The notes: generated by a model not told the origin, from the sequence alone. A stretch of DNA of 64,000 nt from an uncultured Pelagibacteraceae bacterium (GCA_902555275.1 CACDRY010000002.1:118388-182387), one strand, 5' to 3'. Positions 10,222 through 20,864 are shown, numbered from the stretch's first letter. Numbers and translations: made by a program.

Positions 10222-11165
10222 TAGCTATTTAATCTCTCTTTTATGATTTTTGCTACTCTATTTGCTTCATCAAGTTTTTGATAGGTCCAAGTTTCCATAT
10301 CTTCCCCAAGATTTCTTGTGATATTTAATTCTCTAAATAAATTTCTAAATCTTTGGAATCTTATATCATTTTTTCTAGGCAAAATATTTGCAATATAAAC
10401 TGGTTTTCCAGTTAAAGCAGCTTCTGAAATCATTGAGCTAGAGTCACATGTAACAACAATATTTTCAGAAATAGCTAGAGCTGATAAGTAAGCTTTTTTG
10501 TCAACGTTCATTACAACGGTGTGATTTTCGCCAAAAAATTCTTTAGCATAGTGAATAGTATTAAGTGGAGTTCTCATTGATGGTATCACAACAAGTTGAA
10601 ATTCATGTTTTTTTAAAAGTTTGTAAAATATTGAAAAAATATGTTTCATATTTTTTGTTGAATAATCATAGTATTTTGTGGGCCCACCCATTACTAAGCA
10701 CCAGATTTTTCTGTCATCTTTTTTTATAAAAGAGTTTAAATAATTCTTATGCTCAGCTATTTCACTTTCTGTGAGATAATGTAGAGCACCTTTAGTGGTA
10801 ATGACATTTGACCCGTTAATTCCATCATGTTCTGGAGCTACTATAAAATCAAAGTAATTTAAGTTTATTTTTGGATCTTGAATATGGATATTTAAAACTT
10901 TTTTTTTTGAAATACTTTTTAAATGGACAGATGGAATTATACTTTTTCGGCCACAAGATATTATCAAATCATAATCTGAGTGATTTATTTTTTTATAAAC
11001 ACTTTGAGAAATTGGCGTAAATTTTGATGGAATTAACTTCCACAAATTATTTAGTTCAACCTTATGGTGAGTAAATTCTATATCTAAAGCTTTAGCTAAG
11101 CCTTCAACCTGGCTCAGCATTCCGTGCATACCCTCGGTCAATAAAATACCTTTTAATTTGCTCAT
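10221..11165 (-). CDS. ELM1-family (DUF1022) glycosyltransferase-like protein
   Basis: The 314-residue protein matches the alphaproteobacterial DUF1022/ELM1 family, named after a plant mitochondrial fission factor and with a GT-B-like fold. Recognisable parts are the N-terminal LLTEGMHGMLSQVEGLAKAL, SCGRKSIIPSVHL, WCLVMGGPTKYY, and the C-terminal VTCDSSSMISEAALTGKPVYI, resembling the UDP-sugar-binding end of MurG-like enzymes. There is no signal peptide. A sugar-transfer role is plausible but unproven. Its start codon is only 20 nt from the divergent trxB start. Confidence 0.8.
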   Translation of the reverse strand: MSKLKGILLTEGMHGMLSQVEGLAKALDIEFTHHKVELNNLWKLIPSKFTPISQSVYKKINHSDYDLIISCGRKSIIPSVHLKSISKKKVLNIHIQDPKINLNYFDFIVAPEHDGINGSNVITTKGALHYLTESEIAEHKNYLNSFIKKDDRKIWCLVMGGPTKYYDYSTKNMKHIFSIFYKLLKKHEFQLVVIPSMRTPLNTIHYAKEFFGENHTVVMNVDKKAYLSALAISENIVVTCDSSSMISEAALTGKPVYIANILPRKNDIRFQRFRNLFRELNITRNLGEDMETWTYQKLDEANRVAKIIKERLNS

Positions 11166-11174
11166 TATTAACTA

Positions 11175-11180
11175 TATAGA
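11175..11180 (+). promoter_or_regulatory. Candidate -10 element for a leaderless trxB transcript
   Basis: TATAGA ends 5 nt before the trxB ATG, so a transcript starting the usual 6-7 nt downstream would begin at the start codon itself. The matching -35 would have to lie inside the first codons of the divergent ELM1 gene, where only a weak TTTAAT is seen. Confidence 0.35.
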
Positions 11181-11185
11181 CCTCT

Positions 11186-12133
11186 ATGAGTGAAAAACCA
11201 ACTAAACATACAAAAGTGTTAATAATTGGATCTGGTCCAGCAGGCTACACTGCTGCAGTTTATGCAGCAAGAGCTATGCTAAAACCAATGTTAGTTGCAG
11301 GTATGCAGCCAGGTGGTCAACTAACAATTACGACTGATGTTGAAAACTATCCAGGCTTTGCTGATGTTATACAAGGACCATGGTTAATGGAACAAATGAG
11401 GGAGCAAGCAAGAGCAGTTGGAACAGATTTAGTTGAAGATCATATTCAATCAGTAAATTTGAAATCTAAACCTTTTGAAGCGATAGGCGATGGTGGACAA
11501 AAATATACTGCGGACTCAATTATAATTTCAACAGGTGCACAAGCAAGATGGTTAAACATTGAGTCTGAAGAAAAATTTAAAGGATTTGGAGTTTCGGCAT
11601 GTGCAACTTGCGATGGTTTCTTTTTTAAAGATAAAACAGTTGCAGTAGTTGGTGGTGGTAACGCAGCAGTTGAGGAGGCAATGTTTCTAACAAAATTTGC
11701 ATCAAAAGTACAATTAATTCACAGAAGAAATGAACTAAGAGCAGAAAAACTTTTACAAAAAAAATTAATGGAAAATAAAAAAATTGAGATTATTTGGGAC
11801 TCTGTTGTTGAAGAAATAACAGGTGATAGTGAACCAAAAAATGTAAAAGGATTGAAAATTAAAAATGTTAAAACTAATGAAACATCAGAATTAAAAATAG
11901 ATGGTTTGTTTATAGCTATTGGCCACGACCCTGCAACTGCACTTTTTAAGGATCAATTAGAAATGGACAATACAGGATATTTAATTACTAAAAGTGATTC
12001 TACTGAAACAAATATTCCAGGCGTTTATGCTGCTGGAGATGTTAAAGATAAAATTTATCGGCAAGCTGTAACAGCAGCAGGAATGGGCTGTATGGCTGCA
12101 TTAGAAGCTGAGAAATATTTGGCTTCAAATTAG
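11186..12133 (+). CDS. trxB: Thioredoxin reductase (NADPH)
   Basis: TrxB transfers electrons from NADPH through FAD and a redox disulfide to thioredoxin. The 315 residues show the FAD-binding motif GSGPAGYTAAVYAARA, the redox-active CATC (in SACATCDGFFF), the NADPH-binding GGGNAAVEEA, and the C-terminal FAD signature GVYAAGDVKDK. The length is typical of low-molecular-weight bacterial TrxB. It starts 20 nt from the divergent ELM1 gene, with a -10-like TATAGA immediately upstream. It is followed on the same strand by psiE and an SDR gene, spaced 24 and 12 nt apart. Confidence 0.97.
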   Translation: MSEKPTKHTKVLIIGSGPAGYTAAVYAARAMLKPMLVAGMQPGGQLTITTDVENYPGFADVIQGPWLMEQMREQARAVGTDLVEDHIQSVNLKSKPFEAIGDGGQKYTADSIIISTGAQARWLNIESEEKFKGFGVSACATCDGFFFKDKTVAVVGGGNAAVEEAMFLTKFASKVQLIHRRNELRAEKLLQKKLMENKKIEIIWDSVVEEITGDSEPKNVKGLKIKNVKTNETSELKIDGLFIAIGHDPATALFKDQLEMDNTGYLITKSDSTETNIPGVYAAGDVKDKIYRQAVTAAGMGCMAALEAEKYLASN

Positions 12134-12157
12134 TTAAATATCATCTATAAGAGTTAA

Positions 12158-12541
12158 ATGGAAAATATTGTTAAGCAAATACAATTGTTGGCGTTAGTAA
12201 TAATTCTTATAGCTACAATAATTGCATTTGGTATAGAAGTTTATCAAATGATTTCCATTCAAAAAGTTACACTTGCTGATCTATTACTACTCTTTCTATA
12301 CTTAGAGGTATTGGCTATGGTAAGAGTATTTTGGGAAAGTCAATCAATTCAAATTACCTTACCATTATTTATTGCGATAACTGCCTTATCAAGATTTATT
12401 ATTTTGCAAGGAAAATCAATAAATCCAGAAGTATTACTATATGAAGCTGGAGCAATTGTTTTAATTGCTATAGCAATACTTGTTTTAAGATTTAGAAATT
12501 CACCATTATTTGGTTTAGAAAAAAAGAAAAAAACTAAATAG
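12158..12541 (+). CDS. psiE: PsiE-family phosphate-starvation-inducible membrane protein
   Basis: A 127-residue integral membrane protein with four hydrophobic helices (about residues 8-32, 38-58, 65-83 and 92-110). The segments LLLFLYLEVLAMVRVFW and LFIAITALSRFIILQGK match the PsiE family. In E. coli psiE is induced by phosphate starvation through PhoB, but its function is unknown. No pho-box is obvious in the 24 nt upstream, and it is probably expressed from the trxB transcript. Confidence 0.8.
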   Translation: MENIVKQIQLLALVIILIATIIAFGIEVYQMISIQKVTLADLLLLFLYLEVLAMVRVFWESQSIQITLPLFIAITALSRFIILQGKSINPEVLLYEAGAIVLIAIAILVLRFRNSPLFGLEKKKKTK

Positions 12542-12553
12542 TTTATTCACCAT

Positions 12554-13576
12554 ATGAGCGGCAAAGTATTATTAACTGGAATTAGTGGTTTTGTTGCAAA
12601 ACATGTGGCCATAGAATTGTTGAATTCAGGCTTTGAAGTTTTAGGAACGGTGAGGAATAAAAACTCAATAGATCAAACTAAAAAAACATTAGAAGAAAAT
12701 AATGTTTCAACAGATAAATTATCATTTATAGAATTAGATTTGCTAAGAGACGATGGTTGGAATGAAGCTGCAAAAGGTTGTAAATATATCATTCATGTTG
12801 CCTCTCCTTTCCCATTAAAAGTTTCAAATGATAGAGAGTCACTTACTCCAGCAGCAAAAGATGGAACTTTAAGAGTTTTAAATGCTGGAATAAATGCAGA
12901 TGTGGAACATATTGTAAAAACATCATCTATAGTTTGCATGTATAGAAAACCAAATAGAAAAAACCCTTATACATTTGGTGAAAATGATTGGACAGACTTA
13001 GAATGGAATAAAACTACAGATTATTTTGTATCTAAAACAAGAGCCGAAATAGCTGCTTGGGAACTTATGGAGAGTAAAGGTATTAAGAATAAACTCACAT
13101 GTATCAATCCTGGTTTTGTCTTGGGAAACTTTTTGAATGAGAAAAGTTGTACATCAATGGAATATGTTAAACAATTACTTCAGGGTAAATACCCGGCGGC
13201 TCCAAAATTTTCAGTCATGATATCTCATGTTAAAGATATTGCCAAAGCACATGTTTTATCTTTAAATAATAAAAAAGCTGAGGGTAGAAGGTTAATAGTT
13301 GGGTCTGGAGTAAGATCTATACTAGAATTGTCAAAAATAATGGCTGAAAATATTCCAAGTCATGCAAAAAAGCTTCCTAAAAAAGAATTACCTAATTTTA
13401 TGGTTAAACTTATAAGTTACGTAGACTCAAGTGCAAAAAATTTGGTTCCTGATCTTGGACTTAGAATGCAAACAGACTCAACTTATGCTGAAGAAATTCT
13501 TGAAATGAAATTTATAGAGCCTGAAATTTCAGTAATTGATGCAGCAAAGTCAGTTATAAAGCTAAATTTAGCTTAA
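12554..13576 (+). CDS. NAD(P)-dependent extended SDR (dihydroflavonol-4-reductase-like epimerase/reductase)
   Basis: This 340-residue extended short-chain dehydrogenase/reductase has the dinucleotide-binding motif TGISGFVAKHVAIEL at the N-terminus, the serine of the triad in KTSSIVCMY, and the catalytic YFVSK followed by TRAEIAAWEL. It most resembles the DFR/cinnamoyl-CoA reductase-like group (NPGFVLGNF), which reduces diverse carbonyl substrates. The actual substrate cannot be assigned. The stop lies inside the last codons of the convergent aminotransferase gene (9-nt overlap, TTAGCTTAA). Confidence 0.82.
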   Translation: MSGKVLLTGISGFVAKHVAIELLNSGFEVLGTVRNKNSIDQTKKTLEENNVSTDKLSFIELDLLRDDGWNEAAKGCKYIIHVASPFPLKVSNDRESLTPAAKDGTLRVLNAGINADVEHIVKTSSIVCMYRKPNRKNPYTFGENDWTDLEWNKTTDYFVSKTRAEIAAWELMESKGIKNKLTCINPGFVLGNFLNEKSCTSMEYVKQLLQGKYPAAPKFSVMISHVKDIAKAHVLSLNNKKAEGRRLIVGSGVRSILELSKIMAENIPSHAKKLPKKELPNFMVKLISYVDSSAKNLVPDLGLRMQTDSTYAEEILEMKFIEPEISVIDAAKSVIKLNLA

Positions 13577-14755
13577 ACTTTCACAGAATAACTTAATCCT
13601 TTTCATTGCAACTTTTAATTTTTGCATTGAGGTTGCATAAGAAATTCTAAAATACCCATCTAATCCAAAAGCAGAACCTTGGACTACAGCTACATTCTGT
13701 TTCTCAAGAAGTTTTTGTACAAAATCTGTATCATTTTTTATTTTTGTTTTTTTTCCAATTAACGCTTTACAACTTGGGAAAACATAAAACGCGCCTTTTG
13801 GCATTAAACAGGTAATCCCTGTTATGCTATTTAAATAATTAACAACGAATTTTCGCCTGTCACTAAAAGATTTAGCTCTTTTTTTGATAAAGCTTTGAGT
13901 TCCATTCAAAGCCTCTACAGCAGCTGCCTGACTTATAGATGATGGATTAGAGGTCGATTGTGACTGAATTTTTCTTATTGCAGCTATAATATTTTTTGGT
14001 CCAGCTGCATAACCAATTCTCCAACCAGTCATTGCATATGCTTTGCTTACCCCATTCATTGTAAGTGTTCTATTTTTAAATTTCTTTAACTGTGCAATTG
14101 TAAAAAATTTAAAATTATCAAATTTTACATGCTCATAAATATCGTCACTCAAAATTAAAATATTTTTATTTTTTAATAATATATTGCCTAAATTAATTAT
14201 TTCTTTTTTTGTATAAGCCGCACCAGTTGGGTTTGAAGGAGAATTTAAAATTATCCATTTAGTTTTTTTTGTAATAGCTTTTTTAAGTTTGGTAGGCGTT
14301 AATTTAAATCCATCTTCTTCTCCACATTTTATAAATTTTGGTTTCCCTCCAGCGAGCAAAACCATATCTGGGTAAGATACCCAAAACGGGGCTGGAATAA
14401 TAACTTCATCACCTTTATTTAATGTTGCTACAAAAGCATTATACAAAACTTGTTTTCCACCAGTACCTACTGTTATCTGGTCTGAGGTATAAGTTAAGTT
14501 ATTTTCCCTTTTAAACTTTTTAATTACTGCATTTTTAATTGCAGGTGTTCCATCAACTGGCGTATATTTAGTATCCCCTATTCTAATTGCTTTAACTGCT
14601 GCCTTTTTTATATTATTAGGTGTGTCAAAATCAGGTTCACCAGCGCCTAAAGCAATTACATCTTTGCCTGCAGCTTTCAATTCTCTTGCTTTCTGAGTGA
14701 CTGCTATCGTTGGTGAAGGTTTAATTCTTTTTAAACTGTTTGATATTATGCTCAT
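13568..14755 (-). CDS. aspC: Pyridoxal-phosphate aspartate aminotransferase (class I/II)
   Basis: The protein transfers amino groups between aspartate and 2-oxoglutarate or related acids. Family marks are GEPDFDTPNNIKKAA near the N-terminus, the substrate/cofactor loop NSPSNPTGA, and the PLP-binding lysine in NGVSKAYAMTGWRIGY; a C-terminal arginine region FRISYATS is also present. I start at the ATG at 14755 (MSIISNSLKRIKPSPT), which gives the usual 395-400 residues; the 18-residue upstream extension in the ORF track is not family-like. It is divergent from uvrB across 36 nt. Substrate range (aspartate versus prephenate) cannot be settled by eye. Confidence 0.92.
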   Translation of the reverse strand: MSIISNSLKRIKPSPTIAVTQKARELKAAGKDVIALGAGEPDFDTPNNIKKAAVKAIRIGDTKYTPVDGTPAIKNAVIKKFKRENNLTYTSDQITVGTGGKQVLYNAFVATLNKGDEVIIPAPFWVSYPDMVLLAGGKPKFIKCGEEDGFKLTPTKLKKAITKKTKWIILNSPSNPTGAAYTKKEIINLGNILLKNKNILILSDDIYEHVKFDNFKFFTIAQLKKFKNRTLTMNGVSKAYAMTGWRIGYAAGPKNIIAAIRKIQSQSTSNPSSISQAAAVEALNGTQSFIKKRAKSFSDRRKFVVNYLNSITGITCLMPKGAFYVFPSCKALIGKKTKIKNDTDFVQKLLEKQNVAVVQGSAFGLDGYFRISYATSMQKLKVAMKRIKLFCESLS

Positions 14756-14791
14756 TGAAAATAGTTTATATTCTATTACTTTATTTAATAT

Positions 14792-16963
14792 ATGGAAAAT
14801 ACTTATCAAGATTTAATTACAAATATTCAAAGTAAAAATCCAAAAATTGGTGGAAAACTTGAAGGTGGAAAGAAATTCAAAATTAAATCAGATTTTAAGC
14901 CAGCTGGTGACCAACCAGAAGCTATTAAAAATTTAGTAAAAGGCGCTAAGAAGAACGAGTTTAATCAAGTTTTATTAGGTGTTACCGGATCAGGTAAAAC
15001 CTTCACTATGGCTAAAGTTATTGAAGAAACAAACAGGCCTGCCCTAATACTTGCACCAAATAAAACCCTTGCTGCCCAACTCTATGGTGAGATGAAAGGG
15101 TTTTTTCCAGATAATGCTGTTGAATATTTTGTGTCCTATTATGATTATTATACTCCAGAAGCATATGTACCAAGGTCAGACACATATATAGAAAAGGAAG
15201 CATCTATAAATGAACAAATAGATAGGATGAGACACTCAGCTACTAGATCACTTCTAGAAAGGGATGATGTGCTAATTGTTGCAAGTGTATCCTGCATTTA
15301 TGGATTAGGATCAGTTGAAGCTTATAGTAAAATGACTTTAACTCTTCAAAAAAATTATGATTATAATAGAGAACAAATAATCAAATCCTTAATTGCGCTT
15401 CAATATAAAAGGAATGACCAGAATTTTTATAGAGGAACATTTAGGGCAAGAGGTGAATATTTAGAAATTTTCCCTTCTCACTTGGAGGATAGAGCTTGGA
15501 GACTAAGTTTATTTGCAGATAAACTAGAAAAAATTGAGGAATTTGATCCTTTAACAGGTGATCTTGTGAGAGAATTAAATTTAGTTAAAGTTTACGCAAA
15601 CAGTCACTATATAACTCCAAAACCTACAATCGAACAGGCAGTGATTAATATAAGAAAAGAGTTAGAAATAACACTTAAAAAACATAAAGAGCAAAATAAA
15701 TTGCTTGAGGCTCAAAGATTAGAAGAGAGAACAAAATTTGATCTTGAAATGATAGAAGCAACAGGTTCATGTGCTGGCATTGAAAACTATTCAAGATTTT
15801 TATCAGGAAGAAAACCTGGCGAGCCCCCTCCCACTTTGTTTGAATATTTTCCTGACAATACATTAATATTTGTTGATGAGTGTCACGTCACGGTACCTCA
15901 ATTAAATGGAATGTTTAAAGGAGACAGATCAAGGAAAAGTACTTTGGCAGAGTACGGATTTAGACTTCCGTCATGTATGGATAATAGACCATTAAAATTT
16001 GAGGAATGGGATATGATGAGAACTCAAACAGTTTTTGTCTCTGCTACACCTGGTCCATGGGAGTTGGAACAAACAAAAGGAAAATTTATAGATCAGGTTA
16101 TAAGACCTACTGGACTAATAGATCCACCAGTTGAAATCAAACCTGCTAAAAATCAAGTCGATGATCTAATGCATGAATGCAAAAAGACTATCGAGAAAAA
16201 TTATAGAGTATTAGTCACGACATTAACTAAAAAAATGGCTGAAGATCTGACAGAATACCTGCATGAAAATGGTATCAAAGTAAGATATTTGCACTCGGAC
16301 ATAGATACACTTGAGAGAATAGAAATTATGAGAGACTTAAGGCTAGGTGTTTTTGATGTTTTAGTTGGTATTAACCTATTAAGGGAAGGACTTGATATCC
16401 CTGAATGTGCCTTAGTTGGAATATTAGATGCTGATAAAGAAGGATTTCTTCGATCTGAAACATCCTTAATTCAAACAATAGGAAGAGCAGCTAGAAACTT
16501 AGATGGTAAAGTTATTTTGTATGCAGATAAAGAGACTAAAAGTATAAAAAAGGCAATAAAAGAAACTGAGAGAAGAAGAAATATTCAACTTGATTACAAT
16601 AAAAAAAATAAAATTAGCGCCTCTACTGTTAAAAAAGAGATTAGCGATGTATTAGAGAGCGTTTATGAAAAAGATTATGTTACAATTGGTACAGGAGCAA
16701 ATGTTGGTGGTAATTTAAAGAAACATATCAAAGCACTTAATAGGAAAATGAAAGAGTCAGCTACAAACCTTGAATTTGAGGAAGCGGCCAAAATAAGAGA
16801 TGAAATTAGAAAACTTGAAAGTACTGAACTAGAGGTTACACTTAACCCAAAAGTAAAACAATACAATTTGAAAAATAAAATCTATCCAAAAGGAAGATCT
16901 ACCATGGGCATGCCAGGTACAAGAGCTCAAAAAGGTAAGAAAAAATGGAAGCAAATAAAATAA
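14792..16963 (+). CDS. uvrB: UvrABC excinuclease subunit B
   Basis: UvrB receives damaged DNA from UvrA and then recruits UvrC for incision. The 723 residues include Walker A GVTGSGKT (about 65-72), the beta-hairpin region [20 protein letters not shown], helicase motifs ([40 protein letters not shown]), and the C-terminal UVR motif [18 protein letters not shown] that contacts UvrC. The motif II box reads DECH rather than the usual UvrB DESH. Extra N- and C-terminal tails make it slightly longer than E. coli UvrB (673). It overlaps the following SDR gene by 19 nt. Confidence 0.98.
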   Translation: MENTYQDLITNIQSKNPKIGGKLEGGKKFKIKSDFKPAGDQPEAIKNLVKGAKKNEFNQVLLGVTGSGKTFTMAKVIEETNRPALILAPNKTLAAQLYGEMKGFFPDNAVEYFVSYYDYYTPEAYVPRSDTYIEKEASINEQIDRMRHSATRSLLERDDVLIVASVSCIYGLGSVEAYSKMTLTLQKNYDYNREQIIKSLIALQYKRNDQNFYRGTFRARGEYLEIFPSHLEDRAWRLSLFADKLEKIEEFDPLTGDLVRELNLVKVYANSHYITPKPTIEQAVINIRKELEITLKKHKEQNKLLEAQRLEERTKFDLEMIEATGSCAGIENYSRFLSGRKPGEPPPTLFEYFPDNTLIFVDECHVTVPQLNGMFKGDRSRKSTLAEYGFRLPSCMDNRPLKFEEWDMMRTQTVFVSATPGPWELEQTKGKFIDQVIRPTGLIDPPVEIKPAKNQVDDLMHECKKTIEKNYRVLVTTLTKKMAEDLTEYLHENGIKVRYLHSDIDTLERIEIMRDLRLGVFDVLVGINLLREGLDIPECALVGILDADKEGFLRSETSLIQTIGRAARNLDGKVILYADKETKSIKKAIKETERRRNIQLDYNKKNKISASTVKKEISDVLESVYEKDYVTIGTGANVGGNLKKHIKALNRKMKESATNLEFEEAAKIRDEIRKLESTELEVTLNPKVKQYNLKNKIYPKGRSTMGMPGTRAQKGKKKWKQIK

Positions 16964-17700
16964 TTATTACAGGTGGAGCTACAAGAATTGGAGCTGCTAT
17001 AGCTAAAAAACTTTCTGGCAAAGGAATAGAAATTGTTATTCATTTTAATAAATCGAAAATAAAGGCAGAAAATCTTAAAAAAGAACTATCGCAAAATGGT
17101 ACAAAAGTTTATTTAGTCAAAGGGGATCTAAGTATAGAAAAAGATGTAAATAAAATTATTAAGTTTGCAAAAAATAAACTTAAATATTTTGACTGTCTGA
17201 TAAATAATGCATCACTTTTTGAAAACGATAAATTAGAGAATTTTACAACTGATAGTTGGGGGTATCACTTAAGAACTAATTTAAGAACACCTGCTCTTCT
17301 ATCAAAAGAATTTGCTAAAAATATTAAAGCAAAAAATAACAATATTATTAATATAATTGATCAAAGAGTATTTAAACTAACACCATACTTTTTTTCTTAT
17401 ACTATCAGTAAAACAGGTCTTTATACTTTAACCAAGACTAGTGCAATGAGCTTAGCACCAAATATAAGAGTTAATGGAATTGCACCTGGTCCTACAATTA
17501 AAAATAAGAGACAAAGTGAAAAGCATTTTAAAAAACAATACATGGCTACACCGCTGAAAAGACAAGTAAATGTTGACCAAGTATGCAATGCAGTTGATTT
17601 TTTTATAAAAAATATATCTATTACAGGACAAGTCTTAGCTATTGATAGTGGACAAAGCTTAAATTGGCAAACTCCAGATATAATGAAGGGAAAAGAATGA
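16945..17700 (+). CDS. SDR-family pteridine reductase-like protein (FolM-like)
   Basis: A 251-residue classical short-chain dehydrogenase. The cofactor motif is [14 protein letters not shown], the catalytic pair YTISK lies in [23 protein letters not shown], and the C-terminal [11 protein letters not shown] region resembles pteridine reductases and FolM dihydromonapterin reductase. The N-terminal TRIG motif and the folB gene two positions downstream support a role in reduced pterin or folate metabolism, possibly substituting for a classical dihydrofolate reductase; that remains inference. Its start lies within uvrB, and its stop is shared as ATGA with the next gene. Confidence 0.72.
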   Translation: MEANKIIITGGATRIGAAIAKKLSGKGIEIVIHFNKSKIKAENLKKELSQNGTKVYLVKGDLSIEKDVNKIIKFAKNKLKYFDCLINNASLFENDKLENFTTDSWGYHLRTNLRTPALLSKEFAKNIKAKNNNIINIIDQRVFKLTPYFFSYTISKTGLYTLTKTSAMSLAPNIRVNGIAPGPTIKNKRQSEKHFKKQYMATPLKRQVNVDQVCNAVDFFIKNISITGQVLAIDSGQSLNWQTPDIMKGKE

Positions 17701-18617
17701 AAAGTTTATGTTTATTTTTATCAGTATTGATTCTGACAATATCATCGTCATTAGCAGACAGTCATAACATTAAGAAAGACGGATTTTTATCAAAGAAATT
17801 TAAAGTAACAAAATTATCTACTATTGAAGATCCAGATAATAAGATAATTTTAATCAATAACCATGGTCAAAGTAATTTTGATGGAAAACAAAACTTTTGT
17901 ACATCTATTGATCAAATTAGAAACCGTGTCTCATTAGTAGATGAAGAAATAAATGGAAAAAAAATTATGCTCTATAATTTATGTGCACACAAAATAGAAG
18001 GAGATATGGGTAAAAAGTGGTGGTTTTCAAAAAAACCATATGAAGGTAAATCTAAATTAGATAAGAGAGTTGAACAAAATTTAGAATTGGTTGAAAATCT
18101 TGTGTCTTTAGGTGTTCCTAGAAAACAAATATTTGTCACTGGACATTCTTGTGGTGGATTAACAACACTACTATTCTTTTCAAGACATCCTGATAAAGCT
18201 GGAGGAGGAATAGCCTATATGCAAGCGTGCTTTGATAGACTAAGCAAGAAGTATAAGGTAGCAAAATTAGGAGTAGATGCAGGTTTGGCAAAATTTAAAG
18301 AAAAGAAACCTGCACAATACGAATTAAGGGCACAGTATAATGATGAAATATTAAATAATTTAAAAGTTCCATTATTAGCTTTTACTCATCCAAAAGACCC
18401 TTTTGAAGGATTGACTTCTGATTGGTTAGATCAAATTGATGGCATGAAAAGAGTCGTGATATCTAAAGATTACACAATTGATGGAAAAAAATGTTTTAAA
18501 TTAGGGAAACAAAAATCAGATAAATTTAATGTTAAAGATGGACATAGTATGGATCAAGCAACCTGTTTTCAATATTACAATCCAGTTATCTTAGAATATA
18601 TAGAGTCTAGAATATGA
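17697..18617 (+). CDS. Exported alpha/beta-hydrolase-fold protein
   Basis: The 306-residue product (start at ATG 17697, overlapping the upstream TGA) begins with a signal peptide, [21 protein letters not shown], so it is probably periplasmic. The nucleophile elbow GHSCGG (in FVTGHSCGGLTTLLFF) plus an acidic HPKDPF loop and a late histidine in VKDGHSMDQ give a plausible Ser-Asp-His triad. Several cysteines suggest disulfides. The ORF track begins 11 codons upstream, which would block signal-peptide recognition. The substrate is unknown. Its place between a pterin-reductase-like gene and folB may only reflect gene packing. Confidence 0.72.
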   Translation: MKSLCLFLSVLILTISSSLADSHNIKKDGFLSKKFKVTKLSTIEDPDNKIILINNHGQSNFDGKQNFCTSIDQIRNRVSLVDEEINGKKIMLYNLCAHKIEGDMGKKWWFSKKPYEGKSKLDKRVEQNLELVENLVSLGVPRKQIFVTGHSCGGLTTLLFFSRHPDKAGGGIAYMQACFDRLSKKYKVAKLGVDAGLAKFKEKKPAQYELRAQYNDEILNNLKVPLLAFTHPKDPFEGLTSDWLDQIDGMKRVVISKDYTIDGKKCFKLGKQKSDKFNVKDGHSMDQATCFQYYNPVILEYIESRI

Positions 18618-19039
18618 AAAGAAATAATTTAAAAATTGTTAAGATCGATAAAAATAAAAAACTTTTCAATTACGAAAAAAAAGTACTTATTAAAGAACTT
18701 ATTTTAAATTTAAAACTTGGATATTTTGATTTTGAAAAAGAGGCTCCCCAAAAAGTTAAATTTAATTTAGAAGTAAACTACGAAGATAAAAAACCTTCAA
18801 ATGATAGGGATATAAAATCAATAGTAAATTATTCAAAAATAGTAAGACTAATAAAAAAACTTGTTAAAAATAAACACTATAATTTTCTTGAAACATTGGC
18901 GGAAGATGTATTCGATGAGATATTCAAAGATAAAAGAATTGATAAAATAAGCCTTCAAATTGAGAAATTAGAAATTATGAAAGATTGCTCTTCCGTAGGT
19001 ATTCAAATTTCAAAAAAAAGAAGTCATGCTAAGCTCTGA
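18614..19039 (+). CDS. folB: Dihydroneopterin aldolase family protein
   Basis: FolB cleaves dihydroneopterin to 6-hydroxymethyl-dihydropterin in folate synthesis. The 141-residue protein has the conserved segments [31 protein letters not shown] and the signature [14 protein letters not shown] with the catalytic-region glutamate. The N-terminus is slightly extended by a lysine-rich stretch. Start and stop overlap both neighbours (ATGA with the hydrolase; 14 nt with uvrC), so this is part of one transcription unit. Confidence 0.85.
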   Translation: MKRNNLKIVKIDKNKKLFNYEKKVLIKELILNLKLGYFDFEKEAPQKVKFNLEVNYEDKKPSNDRDIKSIVNYSKIVRLIKKLVKNKHYNFLETLAEDVFDEIFKDKRIDKISLQIEKLEIMKDCSSVGIQISKKRSHAKL

Positions 19040-20861
19040 TATAGGTAAAGAAGCAATTAAAAAAGAGCTACCTCTTATACCCAAACTTCCTGGTGTATAT
19101 AGAATGTTAAATGAAAATAATGTGATACTTTATGTTGGAAAAGCAAAAAATTTACCTAACAGATTAAAAAATTATGTTTCAGAAAAAAATCATATTATTA
19201 GAACTGAAAGAATGCTTTCTCAAACAAGGAAAATTGAGATTACAAGTACATCAAACGAGAGTGAAGCGCTTCTTTTAGAAGCAAACTTAATTAAAAAATA
19301 CAAACCTAAATTCAATATACTTTTACGAGACGACAAATCATTTCCATTTATTTTTATTGGAAATGAGGATAAATGGCCTCAAATTAGACGACACAGAGGA
19401 AAAAAAACTAAAGATGGTTTTTACTTTGGACCCTTTGCTTCAGCTGGATCAGCTAATTGGACCATTAAAATGATCCAAAAAATTTTTCAACTAAGAGTTT
19501 GTGACGATACAGTATTTAAAAAAAGAGAAAGACCCTGTATCCTTTATCAAATTAAAAGATGTTCTGGGCCATGCGTTGGATACATAGAGAAAGATGATTA
19601 TAAATTATCAGTAGATAGTGCAATTGAATTTGTATCAGGTAAATCAAGGAAGATACAAAAAAATTTGTCGGGACAAATGGAAAAAGCAAGTTCTGACTTA
19701 GATTTTGAAAAAGCTGCAATATTGAGGGATAGAATCAAATCTTTAAATATTATTCAATCATCTCAAAGAATAAATGAGGCAAATTTAGTTGAGGCAGATG
19801 TTATAGCAGGCTACAAAGAGTCTGGTAAGACTTGTATTCAAGTATTTTTTTATAGATCAAAACAAAACTGGGGAAACCAAGCCTTTTTTCCTAAACATGA
19901 CCCTGGCGACAACTTAAAAGAAATTTTGAATTCTTTTGTTTCTCAATTTTATGAAAATAAAAGCGTGCCAAGTTCCATTATCTTAAGTGAAGAAATTAAG
20001 GAGAAAGTTTTAATTGAAAAAACACTTTCCCATAAAGAAAATAAAGAAATAAATATTTCTGTTGCAAAAAGGGGTTCTAAACTAAAAGTTATAAATCAAG
20101 CTCTTAAAAATGCAAAAGATAGCTTGAATAGAAAAATTTACGAAAGTCAAAATAATAAAGAGTTGTTTGAAAATGTTTCTAAAAAATTTAATTTAGAAAG
20201 TAATATTAATATAGTTGAGGTTTATGACAATAGTCATATTCAAGGAACTAATAGTGTTGGTGCACTCATTACATTTGGTGATGAGGGATTTATTAAAAAA
20301 AGGTATAGAAAATTTAACATTAAAATTAAGAAAAATGAACAAGATGATTATGGAATGATGAGAGAAGTTTTAAATAGAAGATTTAAAAGGGCTGTTCAAG
20401 AAAAAGATAATTATTTAACAATGCCAGACCTAGTAATAGTTGATGGAGGGAAAGGACAATACTCAGTAGCTAGAGAAACACTTAATGAATTAGGTTTACA
20501 TGATATTCCAATGATCGCAATTGCAAAAGGTAAATTAAGAAATAGTGGTAATGAAACCTTTTTTCATAATGGTAAAGTATATAAGTTTGAAAAAAATGAC
20601 CCTACCCTCTTTTTTTTACAAAGATTAAGAGATGAATCTCATAGATTTGCAATAAGCGCACATAGAGCAAAGAGAAAAAAGGGCATTAGTAAGTCTTTAC
20701 TTGACCAAATTGATGGAATTGGATCAATTAGAAAAAGAGCACTTTTAAATCACTTTGGCTCAGCCAGAGCAGTTGAATCAGCAAGCTTAGATGAGATAAA
20801 AACTGTTGAAGGAGTTGAGGAAAAAGTTGCAAAAAAGATATATAATTACTTTCACGAGTAA
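19026..20861 (+). CDS. uvrC: UvrABC excinuclease subunit C
   Basis: UvrC makes both incisions during nucleotide excision repair. The 611 residues show the N-terminal GIY-YIG nuclease ([22 protein letters not shown]), a cysteine cluster ([17 protein letters not shown]), the UVR motif [19 protein letters not shown], the RNase H-like C-terminal nuclease ([18 protein letters not shown] and [10 protein letters not shown]) and a final double helix-hairpin-helix ([19 protein letters not shown]). Length is normal. uvrB lies a few genes upstream on the same strand, so this cluster carries two of the three Uvr subunits. Confidence 0.98.
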   Translation: MLSSDIGKEAIKKELPLIPKLPGVYRMLNENNVILYVGKAKNLPNRLKNYVSEKNHIIRTERMLSQTRKIEITSTSNESEALLLEANLIKKYKPKFNILLRDDKSFPFIFIGNEDKWPQIRRHRGKKTKDGFYFGPFASAGSANWTIKMIQKIFQLRVCDDTVFKKRERPCILYQIKRCSGPCVGYIEKDDYKLSVDSAIEFVSGKSRKIQKNLSGQMEKASSDLDFEKAAILRDRIKSLNIIQSSQRINEANLVEADVIAGYKESGKTCIQVFFYRSKQNWGNQAFFPKHDPGDNLKEILNSFVSQFYENKSVPSSIILSEEIKEKVLIEKTLSHKENKEINISVAKRGSKLKVINQALKNAKDSLNRKIYESQNNKELFENVSKKFNLESNINIVEVYDNSHIQGTNSVGALITFGDEGFIKKRYRKFNIKIKKNEQDDYGMMREVLNRRFKRAVQEKDNYLTMPDLVIVDGGKGQYSVARETLNELGLHDIPMIAIAKGKLRNSGNETFFHNGKVYKFEKNDPTLFFLQRLRDESHRFAISAHRAKRKKGISKSLLDQIDGIGSIRKRALLNHFGSARAVESASLDEIKTVEGVEEKVAKKIYNYFHE

Positions 20862-20864
20862 TAT

